NCBI GenBank assembly: GCA_035222895.1
Contig: JAVYIG010006387.1
Location: forward strand, 54,839 to 118,838
Source of the DNA: Strongylocentrotus droebachiensis
Taxonomy: Eukaryota > Echinodermata > Echinoidea > Camarodonta > Strongylocentrotidae
Direction: 5' to 3'
Length of the DNA stretch: 64,000 nucleotides
Positions within the stretch are counted from its first letter, which is position 1. Every line of letters begins with the position of its first letter. Position numbers and translations under genes: made by a program. The notes beneath the pieces are model-generated. The model made no database searches. It was not told where the DNA came from and saw only the letters and a list, made by a program, of their open reading frames with translations. Shown piece after piece: positions 1 to 11,106 of the stretch.

Positions 1-1095
1 ACATGATTTGCACAAGCAGACGATGTCCCATGACATCTCACACATTTTCAGTGCCTGTGTTTTCATCTTTTCTTGAGTTCTTTCTCTTACTTCACTACCA
101 TCAGGCTAAATGTATAATATATTGCCTCACTCTAAACCCGCGCATGGTTTTATTTTGATGACAAATGCAGCGATACAAAAATAAAGGAATCTGTCGCTTG
201 TAAACAAAATAAGACGCCATGGTATATTCAGCTGCACACACCGCGGTATGTTCGGCGTTTCAAGAGGGAGCAAATGCCGTCCTTAATATCATTCCGGGGT
301 TTTTTCAATTTGAAAGTCTGGTTTCTTTGATTGTTAATTAACCCCTATCCTGTGTATTTACAAGCAAAAGATTTTAGTTATTAGAATCGGGTCATATCCC
401 CTTTAGAATGGTTTGACATGCCATTACATTTATATACACTAAACTCATTATAATTTGACAAATAATAGCTTTGCAATTATGTTCATTCTTTATGGGATGT
501 CGTCTGCTTGGGCAGTATTGGTCCATATAGTGACGTCATTAAAACATCGTTATTTTCCCGGCGAATCTCTCGTATATCCCAGCTGCTTTGGAGGTGGTTG
601 TATTTGTATTTTTATAAATCACCCGATATGTAGTTGACCTAAAACTTGTACGATGGCCATCTGTTAGCTTACCAGTTTCTAGTGATACATTAGTTGACAT
701 ATTTGTGATTTTCTTTGAATTTCACCTTTAATACGCTCATACCCCCTGTGCTACTCGCACTAACATCATTCGTTGGACTGAAACATCACTGCTGGATCTT
801 TTTTTGGGGGAAGAGCGCCAGCTACTGTTCAAGACCTGTATAACATCATTGCAGTGCTAATGACACAGTAGGGCTAGGCATGATATGCAGTGCTTCGGTC
901 TTGAAAGTACAATGCACTAAGCATGTACATGTACGTCACAAGTGGCCAACCTTTTAAAGCTCGCGGGCCACAGCTAACGATTGGCATAACTTGGCGGGCC
1001 GTAGGTAATGTTCTCCCCCCCCCCCCCCCCCACACACACACTCTTGCAATACGTGTACACATCTGCAATTTTGCAAAAACTAATAATCAAACAAC
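1..1095. other. No gene recognised
   Basis: Only short open frames with no recognisable protein motif are present. A poly-C tract followed by a short CA run (about 1014-1040) is the only simple-sequence feature. The stretch ends at the outer edge of the long inverted repeat that starts near 1100. Confidence 0.6.
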
Positions 1096-1099
1096 AAAA

Positions 1100-1890
1100 T
1101 TAGGCCAAGAGCATTAGTTTTAACATGGAAATTTTTGGTAACAAGCTGATTTTTTCAGGATAGGTCCAGGAATATGTCTAGATTAACATACTAAAAGTCC
1201 TCATAAATCCTCCTTGAGCGTTTTCCGTAATCCAAGATGGCGTCCAAAATGGCCGCCATGTCCTGATTTTCTTATAGCTTTGCAACTAGATAACCCAAAT
1301 ACAAAATTTAAATGGTTAAATATATGTTTTCGAGCATAAGGAACTCAATAAAATACATGTTGATGAATTCTTAAGCACACAAGTAGCTATAAACCACTTT
1401 TAGCCCTTTTCGAAATCCAAAATGGCGCCCAAAATTGCCGCCATTTCCTGTATTTCTTTAAACTTTGCAACTAGATAACCAAAATACCAAATTTAAATGT
1501 CTAAATATTTGTTTTTCAGCATAAGGAACTCAACCAAATAGTTATTAACAAATTTTGAAACACACAGGTAACAGTAAAACCACTTGAGCCCTTCCAAAAA
1601 TCCAAAATGGCACCCAAAATGGCCATTATTTCCAAATTTATCTCATTGTAAGTAGATACGTAATGAATATAATCAAATGTCTAGACTAGAAAAGCACCAT
1701 TGAAAAACATATCAGTACAACAATCTTTTAATTAAAAAATACTTCTTATGCATAAAGTACACACACCCACATACACATATGGCTGCTTCCATCATCCTCA
1801 ACGATATCAGACTGACAGTGTGCAACCGTGAAGAGTACTCAACATTAGATGGAACTGAAAATGTAGACACATTAGTACCAAGGTCGCTAA
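1100..1890 (+). repeat. Left terminal inverted repeat with internal subrepeats
   Basis: This is the left arm of the 1100-5133 element. Subrepeat cores lie near 1235, 1420 and 1605, each an AAAATGGC-rich block followed by TTGCAACTAGATAACC and GCATAAGGAACTCAA segments. Arms differ by scattered substitutions and small indels, so the insertion is not very recent. Confidence 0.75.
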
Positions 1891-2304
1891 AGCTTTTTAT
1901 ACATAATGACTGTAAGAGATGCGGTATGGATGTTGCTTTTCTGCAGCACTAGTTGGAGGTAGACTTTTTAACTGAAAGGATGAAAACTGCGACCAATTGA
2001 CCGTTTAATTGTATGCAGTGTGACGGTAGTCATCAAGAACTGCTGGCCCCATAAAGGCTTTCCAGGCTCTTTTTTTACCTCGTCATGGGTGCTTCCACTG
2101 CGAATGTATCAAGCAAGCCATAGTGAAGTTTCTTGTGGACCATATTGAAAGTTTTACGACTGCCCTGACAGTAGATTGCAGAGACCGTATCACACCCTGT
2201 CACAGCTTAAAGAAACATCAGGCAATTTCTAGTGTCCCCTATGGCATGCTGAATTTCATGAATGTTGAAGACCGTGACAGGATTCTGCGGCATAGCATGT
2301 TATC

Positions 2305-3848
2305 TCATCTTATTGTTGCTGTTGGCAAGGAAACCTGTTTTGGGTTGTGCTTGTTGGAATATAATATATTATCATCAAATAAAGAGGTACATCTTTGGGC
2401 TATTCGTCTCTGCTCATCTACCTTTGTCGAAGTTGCACTTCCGTATCCATCGAACACCACCGTCAAATGAGCTCCATAATGCTTAAGGGTGCAGTAGGCG
2501 ACCACCATCTTAAACAAAGAGACCATTTCTGGCACGTTGGATTGCTTGGAGAACGAATTCAGCAGGAGACCCAGAGAATCTTTGTTGGCTTCCGCATCAC
2601 CCCACCTTTGAAAGGGAAAGTGCGTGGGAATATGTTCATAAGCAAAGACCGATTCCATTTCAGTGTTGTTATTCAGGACACATATTTTTCTGTTGAACAG
2701 TAGTGTTGGGTTGACTTATGTGCTTTGTCCCCTGATTTTCACTCTCTTACTCTTGGCACCAATGGTCTTCACCTTGTCCTTACGATGTATGTAGCTTGAA
2801 TTTTGTAAACTTCCTACCATGCATTCGTTTTGGATGCCGCTACTAGGCCGATTTGTACAGGTTAATCACAATTAACAGATAAGCCAGCGACGATGCCAGT
2901 TGACAAGGAGACCAGGCAATTAGTTTCGTATCAAGCAAATGGTGATGTGCCAGCAGCCATCCAACAAAGATACATCTTTCTTCATTGTCGCTTGACCTGG
3001 TACTTTGCTGTATGTCTGTATGCTGCTCTGGTGTACCAGTGTGTACTCCGGTGAACTGTTCCAGTTCATCACAGGTAGGAACACAGTGAGGAAGTGCATG
3101 AACCCACTTTAATAGCCAATGTACTGTCTGTGATTCCACGTCCACGAGTCATTTGTCTAGATGTTTTCAGCTGCCGCATCAGGAACTTTTCAATCGTCTG
3201 ATCAAAGAAGTTTCCACCCCAGAATGAATCCACACGGGGGATCGTGAAGTATCCCATTTCTGCGAATTGTGTATATTTATTTCCTGGCATGGTTTGCTCT
3301 AGAGCTTCCATCTGTTGTAAAAACAACCTGGCATATTTGAACTAGGGAAGATGTCCTGCAGCATGGTTGTATCATTTCCCTCACACAGCTGAGATGGAGC
3401 TTCCAGTTCCCTGTCCTTTCAACTGGAATGAAACATTGCAGAAGAGACACATAAATGTCGGATTTACTGCAACCAAAGTTTCCCTGTCCTACTGTGTCCT
3501 GCTGTCCGTTCAATGAGTTGTGAAATGATCTGACTTTAACTGTTTGACACACTCTTCTCAGGTACAGCAGTCACCTTCTTGTCCTGGTTGAGGAGTGCAC
3601 CATACAGATTCACTAAGTGGTCCTTATCTATGCTGTCTTAGACGCCAGGTTTACCCATCAACACGCCAATGAGGGCAGCTGAAGTAAGAATGTGAGCACG
3701 AAGAGAAGGGGAAAATGCATGACCAGATTGCATATGTATGACAGACCCTTTGGCGTACACTGTCTCCCATAGCTCTACAAGCATACTTCTGCCCATGACG
3801 TGGACTATATGCTGCCGAGATATGACATGAGGAGGTGAAATCCACCAA
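2305..3848 (-). pseudogene. Decayed PIN/FEN-like multi-copy element protein
   Basis: Open segments in successive minus-strand frames (3848-3651, 3552-3277, 3326-3069, 3145-2843, 2658-2305) read like one protein broken by frameshifts. Recognisable blocks in N-to-C order are GYFTIPRVDSFWGGNFFDQT with a following RGRGIT, then LTVVFDGYG..STK..EQRR. I recall both blocks from large uncharacterised protein families in marine invertebrates, in which the VFDGY block precedes an acidic DDTDVxVLL block typical of PIN/XPG-like nucleases. The C-terminal half is absent here, but a related C-terminal fragment lies at 11107-11790. It is the only coding remnant between the inverted repeats, so it may be the element's own gene. 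A role in transposition is inference. Confidence 0.5.
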
Positions 3849-4299
3849 AACGGATGATTACTTTTCCTAGGTCTTGAGAAGAAGCTACAATCTCTGCTGC
3901 CGTGATGTACGAGGGCTGGTTAAATGTTACTACACATATTCTTAAGTTTTATGTTTTTCACATTGTGACTGTGCAAAGTATAGTGCCGTGTAGATGGTAC
4001 TCGGATTGAAGGGGTCTACATTTATGAAGAGCAGAGTTTCAATTCTCGTACTGCACTCTGCATGGCCACTTTCATGAAACCAATCCATGAAGGACAAAGC
4101 TCATGTTGCTCAGCTCAAGATGTCTATCTGTTCACGTGAGCCACACTTCCGGTGTTTACTTTATACGAAGCCATTCCAACAATATTGGCGACAGAAATGA
4201 CCTGGACTACTAGCAGAAATGATCTGGTCTACTAGCAGAGATGACATGACATGTGCTATTGAGGTGCATTTCCTGTTTGAAACCTTGTCACTTTTGCCT

Positions 4300-5133
4300 T
4301 TGCGACAGTAATTGGTACTAATGTGTCTCCATTTTCAGTTCCATCAAACGTTGAGTACTCTTCACGGTTTGCACACTGTCAGTCTGATGGAAGCAGCCAT
4401 ATGTGTGCATGTGTGTGTGGTAACTGTGTGGCTGGGTGGGTGGGTGTGTATCGTTATGTGTAAGAAATATTTAATTATTTAATGAAAGGTTTATTTGTAC
4501 TGATATGTATTACAATAGTGCTTTTCTAGTATAGACATTTGATTGTATTCATAACGCACCTACATGTACTTTAATACAGTGAGATAAATTCGAAATAATG
4601 GCCATTTTGGACGCCATTTTGGATTTCGGAAAGGGCTCAAGTGGTTTTACTGCCACTTGTGTGTTTCAAAATTTATTGATAAGTATTTGGTTGAGTTGCT
4701 TATGCTGAAAAACATATATTTAGACATTTAAATTTGGTATTTGGGTTATCTAGTTGCACAGTTATAAGAAATTCAGGAATTGGCAGCAATTTTGGGCGCC
4801 ATTTTGGATTTCGGGAAGGGCTAAAGTGGTTTATAGCTACTTGTGTGTTTCAAAATTTATCAACAAGTATTTTATTGAGTTCCTTATGCTAAAAAACATA
4901 TATTTAGACATTTAAATTTTGTATTTGGGTTATCTAGTTGCAAAGTTATAAGAAAATCAGGAAATGGCGGCCATTTTGGACGCCATCTTGGATTACGGAA
5001 AACGCTCAAGGAGGATATACGAGGACTTTTAGTATGTTATTCTAGACATATTCCTGGAGCTATCCTGAAAAAATCAGCTTGTTACCAAAAATTTCCAGGT
5101 TTAAGCCTATTTTGACCTAATGCTCTTGGCCTA
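4300..5133 (-). repeat. Right terminal inverted repeat with internal subrepeats
   Basis: This is the reverse-complement partner of 1100-1890. It contains the same three subrepeat cores in mirrored order and ends next to a truncated hAT transposase fragment at about 5180. A GT-rich simple-sequence stretch (about 4405-4450) expands the inner part of the arm. Confidence 0.75.
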
Positions 5134-5204
5134 AATCAGTGGACAAAAAATCAGGCTTACTTTTTTAGTGTGATTTCTAAGGGGGATTTGATGGACAAGT
5201 TTCA

Positions 5205-5433
5205 GCAAGTTAGATCGGTTACTAATTTGTCAGGTCTTTGTTTTCTAGCCTCACCCTGTAACTCTCCATGATTTGCTAGATGCAGCGTGTCATAATGTCT
5301 TGCTTTGTTGTTAACCTTCATTACATTCACACTCTGGTGACAAATGAGGCAAAGTGGGTTACCTTTCTCTTCTATGAAGAAAAAATTTATCAGAAACCTT
5401 CCTTTTCTTCGCAGGTCTCGAAGTCGAAGCCAT
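5205..5433 (-). pseudogene. hAT transposase N-terminus (BED zinc finger), truncated
   Basis: The minus strand begins ATG GCT TCG at 5433 and reads MASTSRPAKKRKVSDKFF. After a one-base shift it continues as FFIEEKGNPLCLICHQSV, ending in RHYDTLH and a short helix-like tail before a stop. The CxxC...HxxxxH pattern and the basic N-terminus are typical of BED-type zinc fingers in hAT-family transposases and their domesticated ZBED/GTF2IRD2 relatives. No catalytic RNase-H-like region follows, because the fragment abuts the right arm of the neighbouring TIR element. It is a broken fragment. Confidence 0.6.
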
Positions 5434-5483
5434 ACATGTATGTTGGTTGTTATTTTAAACAAAATCAAGGACACAGCAGAAAG

Positions 5484-5535
5484 AATATCCTAACCTTTAT
5501 TAGTTGTACAATATCCTAACCTTTATTAGTTGTAC
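5484..5535. repeat. 26-bp tandem duplication
   Basis: Two back-to-back identical copies begin AATATCCTAACCTTTATT. This is a local slippage-type duplication of no obvious function. Confidence 0.85.
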
Positions 5536-6978
5536 AATGTACATCTCATTGAACGCGTTTTAAAGGGAAGGGGGACTATCCAGTTTACGATTAAGATTCA
5601 TGAGAAAACTCAACGGCGGGAGAAAAGGGTTGTAAGTTTCAAGAAAAGTATGGCATTTCGATTCACAACATTTGTATATTTACAAACGTTACTGCGTGCG
5701 AAAATTACAAACTTAAATTAACACCGCGAGTGATGTTAATGTCGTTAATGTAATGGAATGAGAGGGAATTTGAGGAGTTTTGTATCAACCAAGTAGTCAA
5801 TAGGCGGTGTCACACAGAAAAATCCCAACCAATCTTGAATAAACCAGATTTTAGAAATCTAGTTCTTTTCATTTACATCGGTGACAGATTAGTGACAGAT
5901 TAGTGACAGACAGGCTACGAATAATCCGGATAACTAAAATCCGGATTTTCAATGGGCCATTGCGAACGCGCCGTTTAGGTACATAAGCATTGTGACATCA
6001 CATGTTCAATCAAAAGTAATGCGCAATTATTGCGTCTCATTAAATCCGCGCTAATTTAATTGTGCGCAGGTTATGATAGCGCATATGCCAGCCAATCATT
6101 AAGTCAGACCTTACACTGACCTTAAAGGGGATTATTTCAACATTGGTGTCAGACAGAAAAATCCTTTCAAGGGAGAATTATCTTGTTTCATTAGAGGATT
6201 TTTGAAAGTTGATATTCTAAGCAAATAAATATCCTTAGTACCTACGGCAAGCATATATTATTTATAAGTTTTTCAATTACATATAATATCACAAAAAAAT
6301 TCTGCCTACTCAAAATCCTCAATTGAAATGTTGAAAATATCTGCCTCTCTTTGCATAGAAAATCAGTTCGTTCGTGTCTCCTCAGATTAAGATTAGTGTA
6401 TCTTGATCTTCGGAGTAGTTGCTACAACCGGCCGTGTCAGACACGTTGCCCCGGGGTGCGAGATAGGACTCTTGAAGCGTGCCCCCATTTAAAACAATTA
6501 TACAATAACAGTTAACATTACATTTAATTAATAGTATGAAACTATTAAAATTACTCTCGTGTCACAGGGAAAAATATTATATATATTATGAATCAATTGA
6601 TTTGGTCAATCCAGTTCGATGGCACAAACACAGCACTACTGGACAGAGATCCTAATAATTACAGAGCTTGGTCTTGTAATTACAGAAAATCAGTCACGGC
6701 GCTGGTCTACTATTTATGACATCACGTCCGGGAAAGAGTATATTCAAGTACCCGGATGTTCCATAGAAAGCATGTGCAGAGAGATACGATTTTCTGCTTA
6801 TTTTGTTTAAAAGGCTGAAAAGTCTAATAAATCATAATTATATGTAAAATTCTTTACCTTCCCTTAATATTTCATAGTATTAATATCAATTCCCCTTTAA
6901 AAAATATTGATATATACATGCCAACGATGTGCTATAGTCGATATTTTCACCATGTAATTTTTGTTTTGGTGTTGAAAT

Positions 6979-7337
6979 TGGCCCAGGCCCCGGCCCCCCC
7001 ACTCAGAGGTCAGAATGACCGCATGCGTGTTGCCAAAATGTCCGGTAAAGGGGTACTTTTCGTGCGACAAAGTCCGGCCCGAGAATTGTAAAAAAAGGGG
7101 TGTATTTGACTTTTCACCCGGAGATTTCTTTAAAAAGGATTATTTCGAATTTATTGGGGTACATTGAGCATTTTTCCTGATTTAGGGGGGTCTCCAAGGC
7201 AGGAAAAGCCCACGAAAGGGGGGTTCAGAAATGTTGGAAGTCCTCAGATAGGGGGTGTTTTCAAAAATAGGGTACGAGCATATGCGTACCCTAAATAACA
7301 CTGAGTGGGGGGGGGGGGGGGGGGCGGGGCCCAGGCA
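6979..7337. mobile_element. MITE-like repeat with G/C-rich inverted ends
   Basis: The left end TTGGCCCAGGCCCCGGCC...CACTCAG is mirrored on the right by CTGAGTG...GGGGCCCAGGCA, with a long poly-G run (about 7307-7323) in the right arm. No protein is encoded. It is nested in the 5803-9969 composite. Confidence 0.5.
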
Positions 7338-7534
7338 CGGAGTGAACAGTAGCTGTCTGGTAAGTGGACCCATGCACAGTTCATTACCATACAGCCATGT
7401 CCCGATGGTTTCTTCTTCCTTTTTCCCATGTCTCTCGCCTTCCTTGGCCCTGAAGATCCTTATATCTTCTTCCATGCTGTGCATTGTGCGATCTATCAAT
7501 TCTGACACCTGTAGTCACTGAGGAGCAGGTCTCT

Positions 7535-9348
7535 GAGGCTGTTCACATCGGTAGAGATAGCGCGGTCTAGCACGCGCTATCTCTGCGGTGTGGAAGGTAC
7601 AACGTCGTTTCGGTCCACCCAACAGCGAGCCACGGCGAGCCAAAACCGCGTGCCACTGGAGCACCTCTTGGGGGTGGTCCAAGAGAGATAGCGCGGTCTA
7701 GCCCGTGCTAGACCGCGCTATCTCTGCCGGTGTGAACCCGAGCTACGATAGCACGCCGGAAGTTATCATTCTACACGTGGGGAATTTTATACTCATTCTA
7801 TTTTGGTGCGATCTGAATCTGAATTGGTACAACTCAACATTCCTAGTTCGTACTAGCGCGCAAAATCTTTGACCGCTCTGACCTCATGACGTCAATCGTC
7901 ATGGCAACAGGACCTCTCAAAAAAGGGGGTGCTACGATAGACCGCGCTATCTCACTGCGGTGTGGATCCGACGAATGCCAATGGGTGGACAGTGGGTCAC
8001 GCTATGCTAGCGCGATCCACGGTCTGCCCATGGTACCCCTTGCGGTGTGAACACGCCCTTTGTTAGTTGTTTTTCTTAGCTGGTAACGTCACTTTCACTC
8101 TCTTGCAATTGCCGATAAACATATAACTAGCGCACGTACGTTCCATCACAAGCAAGCGGCGCCTAGAGAAGCGGCCTGGACTTACATCCCGATTCTGCTC
8201 GCTTCACGAACGTTCGTGCAAGAGCCGCATCACTCGCGGATGAATATCGTTTGATCACTTATCTTAGACTTTGTCAAAATAGTATAGAGGAAGCGCGCTT
8301 GCATGATCTCGTTCAAGTTTGATATTTTACAACATAAAATGTTAAACTGGTACTGTATCCTTTTTTGAGGCAGTCACACATATCTATGGGCGTGTTCACA
8401 CCACAAGGGGGGACCGTGGGCAGACCGTGGATCGCGCTATCGTAGCGCGACCCACGGTCTGCCCATTGGCATTCGCCGGATCCACACCGCCTTTTTTGAG
8501 AGGTCCTGTTGCCATGACGCGTGACGTCATGAGGTCAGAGCGGTCAAAGATTTTGCGCGCTAGTACGAACTAGGAATGTTGAGTTGTACCAATTCAGATT
8601 CAGATCGCACCAAAATAGAATGAGTATAAAATTCCCCGCGTGTCGAACAATGACTACCGGCGTGCTATTGTAGCTCGGGTTCACACCGGCAGAGATAGGG
8701 CGGTCTAGCGCCCGCTAGACCGCGCTATCTCTCGTGGACCACCCCCAAGAGGTGCTCCAGTGGCACGCCGTTTTGGCTCGCCGTGGCTCGCTGTTGGGCG
8801 GACCGAAACGACGTTGTACCTTCCACACCGCAGAGATAGTATACAAATAATGAATGGTTATGAGTTCAATAGTGCGAATATTTTCATGAGTTGAAAGATT
8901 AACATTCTATTCAACGAGGCGTCAGCCGAGTTGAATAGAATTAACGTTAATCTTTCAACGAATGAAAATATTCGCACCATTGAACGAATGAAAAACATTC
9001 ATTATTTGTTTTATACAACATCGAAGAAGATCTGGTAGAACGTTAATCAACAAATTATGCTTTACTCCTTATATTAAAGAAAAAATAAAGTTGAAGTCAA
9101 GCCTTCTTGATCTCGATTACATTCAGATTGCCTTCGCATCAGATACACGCAGGGATACGCGCGCGCACGGCTGAGAGGTACGCAGGCTGCATATAACCAA
9201 AAATGCACGGCGCATACAACCAAAAATGCATGACCGTGCAATATAACATCTATTGAATATCATGTGACCAACAATCCTCCAATCAAATGACAAGAATTCA
9301 GGTAGGTGTTGTATAAACCGCGCTATCTCTGCCGGTGTGAACAGCCTC
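7535..9348. mobile_element. Fold-back element with repeated GCGCTATCTCTGC modules
   Basis: The ends are inverted copies of GAGGCTGTTCACACCGG and continue into AGAGATAGCGCGGT. Long arms (7535-8060 and 8391-8840) are near-perfect reverse complements. The module TTCACACCGGCAGAGATAGC occurs at least seven times in both orientations and is partly palindromic, so each arm can fold on itself as well as on the other. If the terminus is GGCTGTTC, the flanks TCTCTGA and TCTATGA could be a 7-8-bp target duplication, as hAT elements make. That assignment is tentative. No coding sequence is seen. A separate insertion (8841-9318) splits the right end. Confidence 0.65.
8841..9018. mobile_element. Hairpin repeat (palindromic MITE) inside the fold-back element
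   Basis: TATACAAATAATGAATG at the left is mirrored by CATTCATTATTTGTTTTATA at the right, and the whole 178-bp segment is almost fully self-complementary around a CAACGAGGCGTCAGCCG centre. Sequence continues to 9318 with GTTGTATA, so the full insertion may be about 480 bp. It interrupts the last copy of the host element's module. Confidence 0.6.
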
Positions 9349-9968
9349 TATGATAAGTACTATCATAGTTCTAGGCCTAATCGTTTTTACAAAACTGCTC
9401 CTGGGTGACAAGATAATGCATCCACCTACTCATACGTGCATGATTTAACCCTGTTTCCCAAGCAGTAAACTCGTCTTAAATCTCTACCAAATAGGTAAAT
9501 ATAAGGATATAAAAAGAAATCAGCGACTGGAAAATGTTGTTTCGTTATTCTTCATTCAAATGAAAACAGAAAATCCATCAAATATACTCATTAACAACAA
9601 CAAATCTAAGCTCTGACAGGAGAAGATTTACGTAGGGATATCACTGCCATTCACTCTCACTGAGCCCCGAGTCCTGTTCGTGACGTCACGGATAGAGGCC
9701 CGACTCTACATGCACTTCCGGGTTTCAGACTTAGATATTTTGGTAGAGTTTACTCGCATAAATTCACCATTCTCAACTTGTTTTTGTCAGTTGGACACCA
9801 TTTAGTGTTATTCTGGGGGTTAAAAGCTTTATATTGATGTAATTATCTCAATATTTGAGATTGTCTTAGAATATCAACTTTAAGGGATTTTTTAAGGGAT
9901 AATTGATGACAGACGGCCAATTAAGAGGATAACTAAAATCCGGATTTTTGGCCTCTGTGTGACACCGC
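9349..9968. other. No gene; right part of composite element
   Basis: Non-coding sequence between the fold-back element and the GGCGGTGTCACAC right end. I see no protein motif or further repeat pair. Confidence 0.5.
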
Positions 9969-10039
9969 CTAATAAGTTGGTAACATTGTGCAGATGAGAT
10001 AAAATGGTGCTAACGTAGTGATTTCACTGCTAGATGTAC

Positions 10040-10435
10040 AATTAGAGATAAACTGATCTGATCAATTCCTGAATTCTCCCAACTATATTATTATAATTTA
10101 ATTAAATTTAGGTCAATATAAATCGTCACAAAGCAATGAATTGGCTCTATATACCATTTCAAACAATAATATGTGGAACGATTGTTTAAAGCCTATTTGG
10201 TGTCTTATTTTCATGGAAAATTGGGTGGGAAAATTCAAAATTTGGTTGGGAGAATTTACTGTTAGAGGGTGTCGCACTGTGACGCCTTCAGAGAAAACCA
10301 TAAATATCTTGAGAGTTTTTTTTTCAGGATTTTGGGCATGTTAGAGGGTTAGTACGGTAGAAGGAATATAATAACTAACATTTATATAAAACATTAAAAA
10401 AATACGCTGTTTTTCCATCAATCTTCAACAGAGTC
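10040..10435 (-). repeat. Dispersed repeat R, copy 1
   Basis: The reverse complement of this segment matches about 36110-37860, where a Helitron interrupts it. Shared blocks include CCCTCTAACATGCC, GTTTGAAATGGTAT-like and TGGGAGAATTC. The copy is intact across the Helitron insertion point (around 10371) and so serves as an empty site. It ends exactly where the gene A/B segmental duplication begins. Confidence 0.7.
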
Positions 10436-10599
10436 ACTTAAATGAGATATAGGAAGGAAAAGGAGAGAGAGGGTGTGCAGGAATAAATGTACATGTACAT
10501 TCTACTTAAAACAAAAATCAAGGCAAGACCAATAAAGAGTGAATTTATGGTCTCATCAAATAATCCAGTATCGAAACATCATTATGATGAGAGAAGATG

Positions 10600-10665
10600 G
10601 GGAGAAAAGGTAGAGAAAAAAGACCTAGAGAGAGAGAGAGAGAGAGATACAGAGAGAGAAAGGAA
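10600..10665. repeat. Purine-rich (GA) simple repeat
   Basis: An AGAGAGAG run with GATA/GAAA interruptions. The homologous tract in the other duplication copy lies at 51555-51620, so it predates the duplication. Confidence 0.7.
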
Positions 10666-11106
10666 GTAGGTATAGAAGACAATTGTTTAAAAGATTTAAC
10701 AGGAATCCAAATAGAGTATTTTAGTCCGGCAGCCATCTCGATATACCTTGTTTTAGGGTCTATAGTTTTTTGTTTTTTTTGGATTATAGTTCCTTAGACC
10801 ATCAATTTGAAGAATCCGATTGCTGACACTCTGTCAGCATTGAGCAATTTGAGATATGTGATGTCATACAAAATGGCCGCCAAAATCCCCTTTTAACCAA
10901 AATTAATGATATAAAAATTGTTAACAGCATTTTACTACATTAAATGGCAGTCAAATATCTTGATTTTTTTCTAGAATCATCACTAAATAAAAATTGCGAT
11001 GTTGTATGATCACAATTGATATGTAAATTTGCATAGTTCGGAATGGCGCCCTCTATAGACACATTAACTTGCATAGTTCAAAATACCAATTTCCAACATG
11101 GGATTA

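Larger units (their letters stand above)
1100..5133. mobile_element. DNA-transposon-like element with ~0.8-kb terminal inverted repeats
   Basis: The sequence from about 1100 to 1890 returns in reverse complement at about 4300-5133. Both arms keep the same landmarks: the outer TTAGGCCAAGAGCATTA-like end, AAGATGGCGTCCAAAATGG, and an inner segment with the CACATATGGCTGCTTCCATC block. Each arm holds about three subrepeats spaced roughly 190 bp apart, all built around a (C)AAAATGGCGCCCAAAATGGC-type motif. The 2.4-kb loop carries a broken minus-strand reading frame related to a multi-copy PIN-like protein family. No target-site duplication is convincing (AAT is possible). Such long, internally repeated TIRs resemble fold-back or Galileo-type architecture, but I cannot assign a superfamily. 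Confidence 0.75.
5803..9969. mobile_element. Composite element with GGCGGTGTCACACAGA ends
   Basis: The 16-bp end GGCGGTGTCACACAGA at 5803 is matched in reverse complement ending at 9969, with TA on both outer flanks (a TA target duplication, or AAT if the end is one base longer). Both sides contain further similar ATCCGGATTTT and GACAGA-type motifs. The 4.2-kb interior has no transposase reading frame that I can see and is loaded with other insertions (6979-7337, 7535-9348). A non-autonomous element expanded by nested insertions is the simplest reading. Confidence 0.55.
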
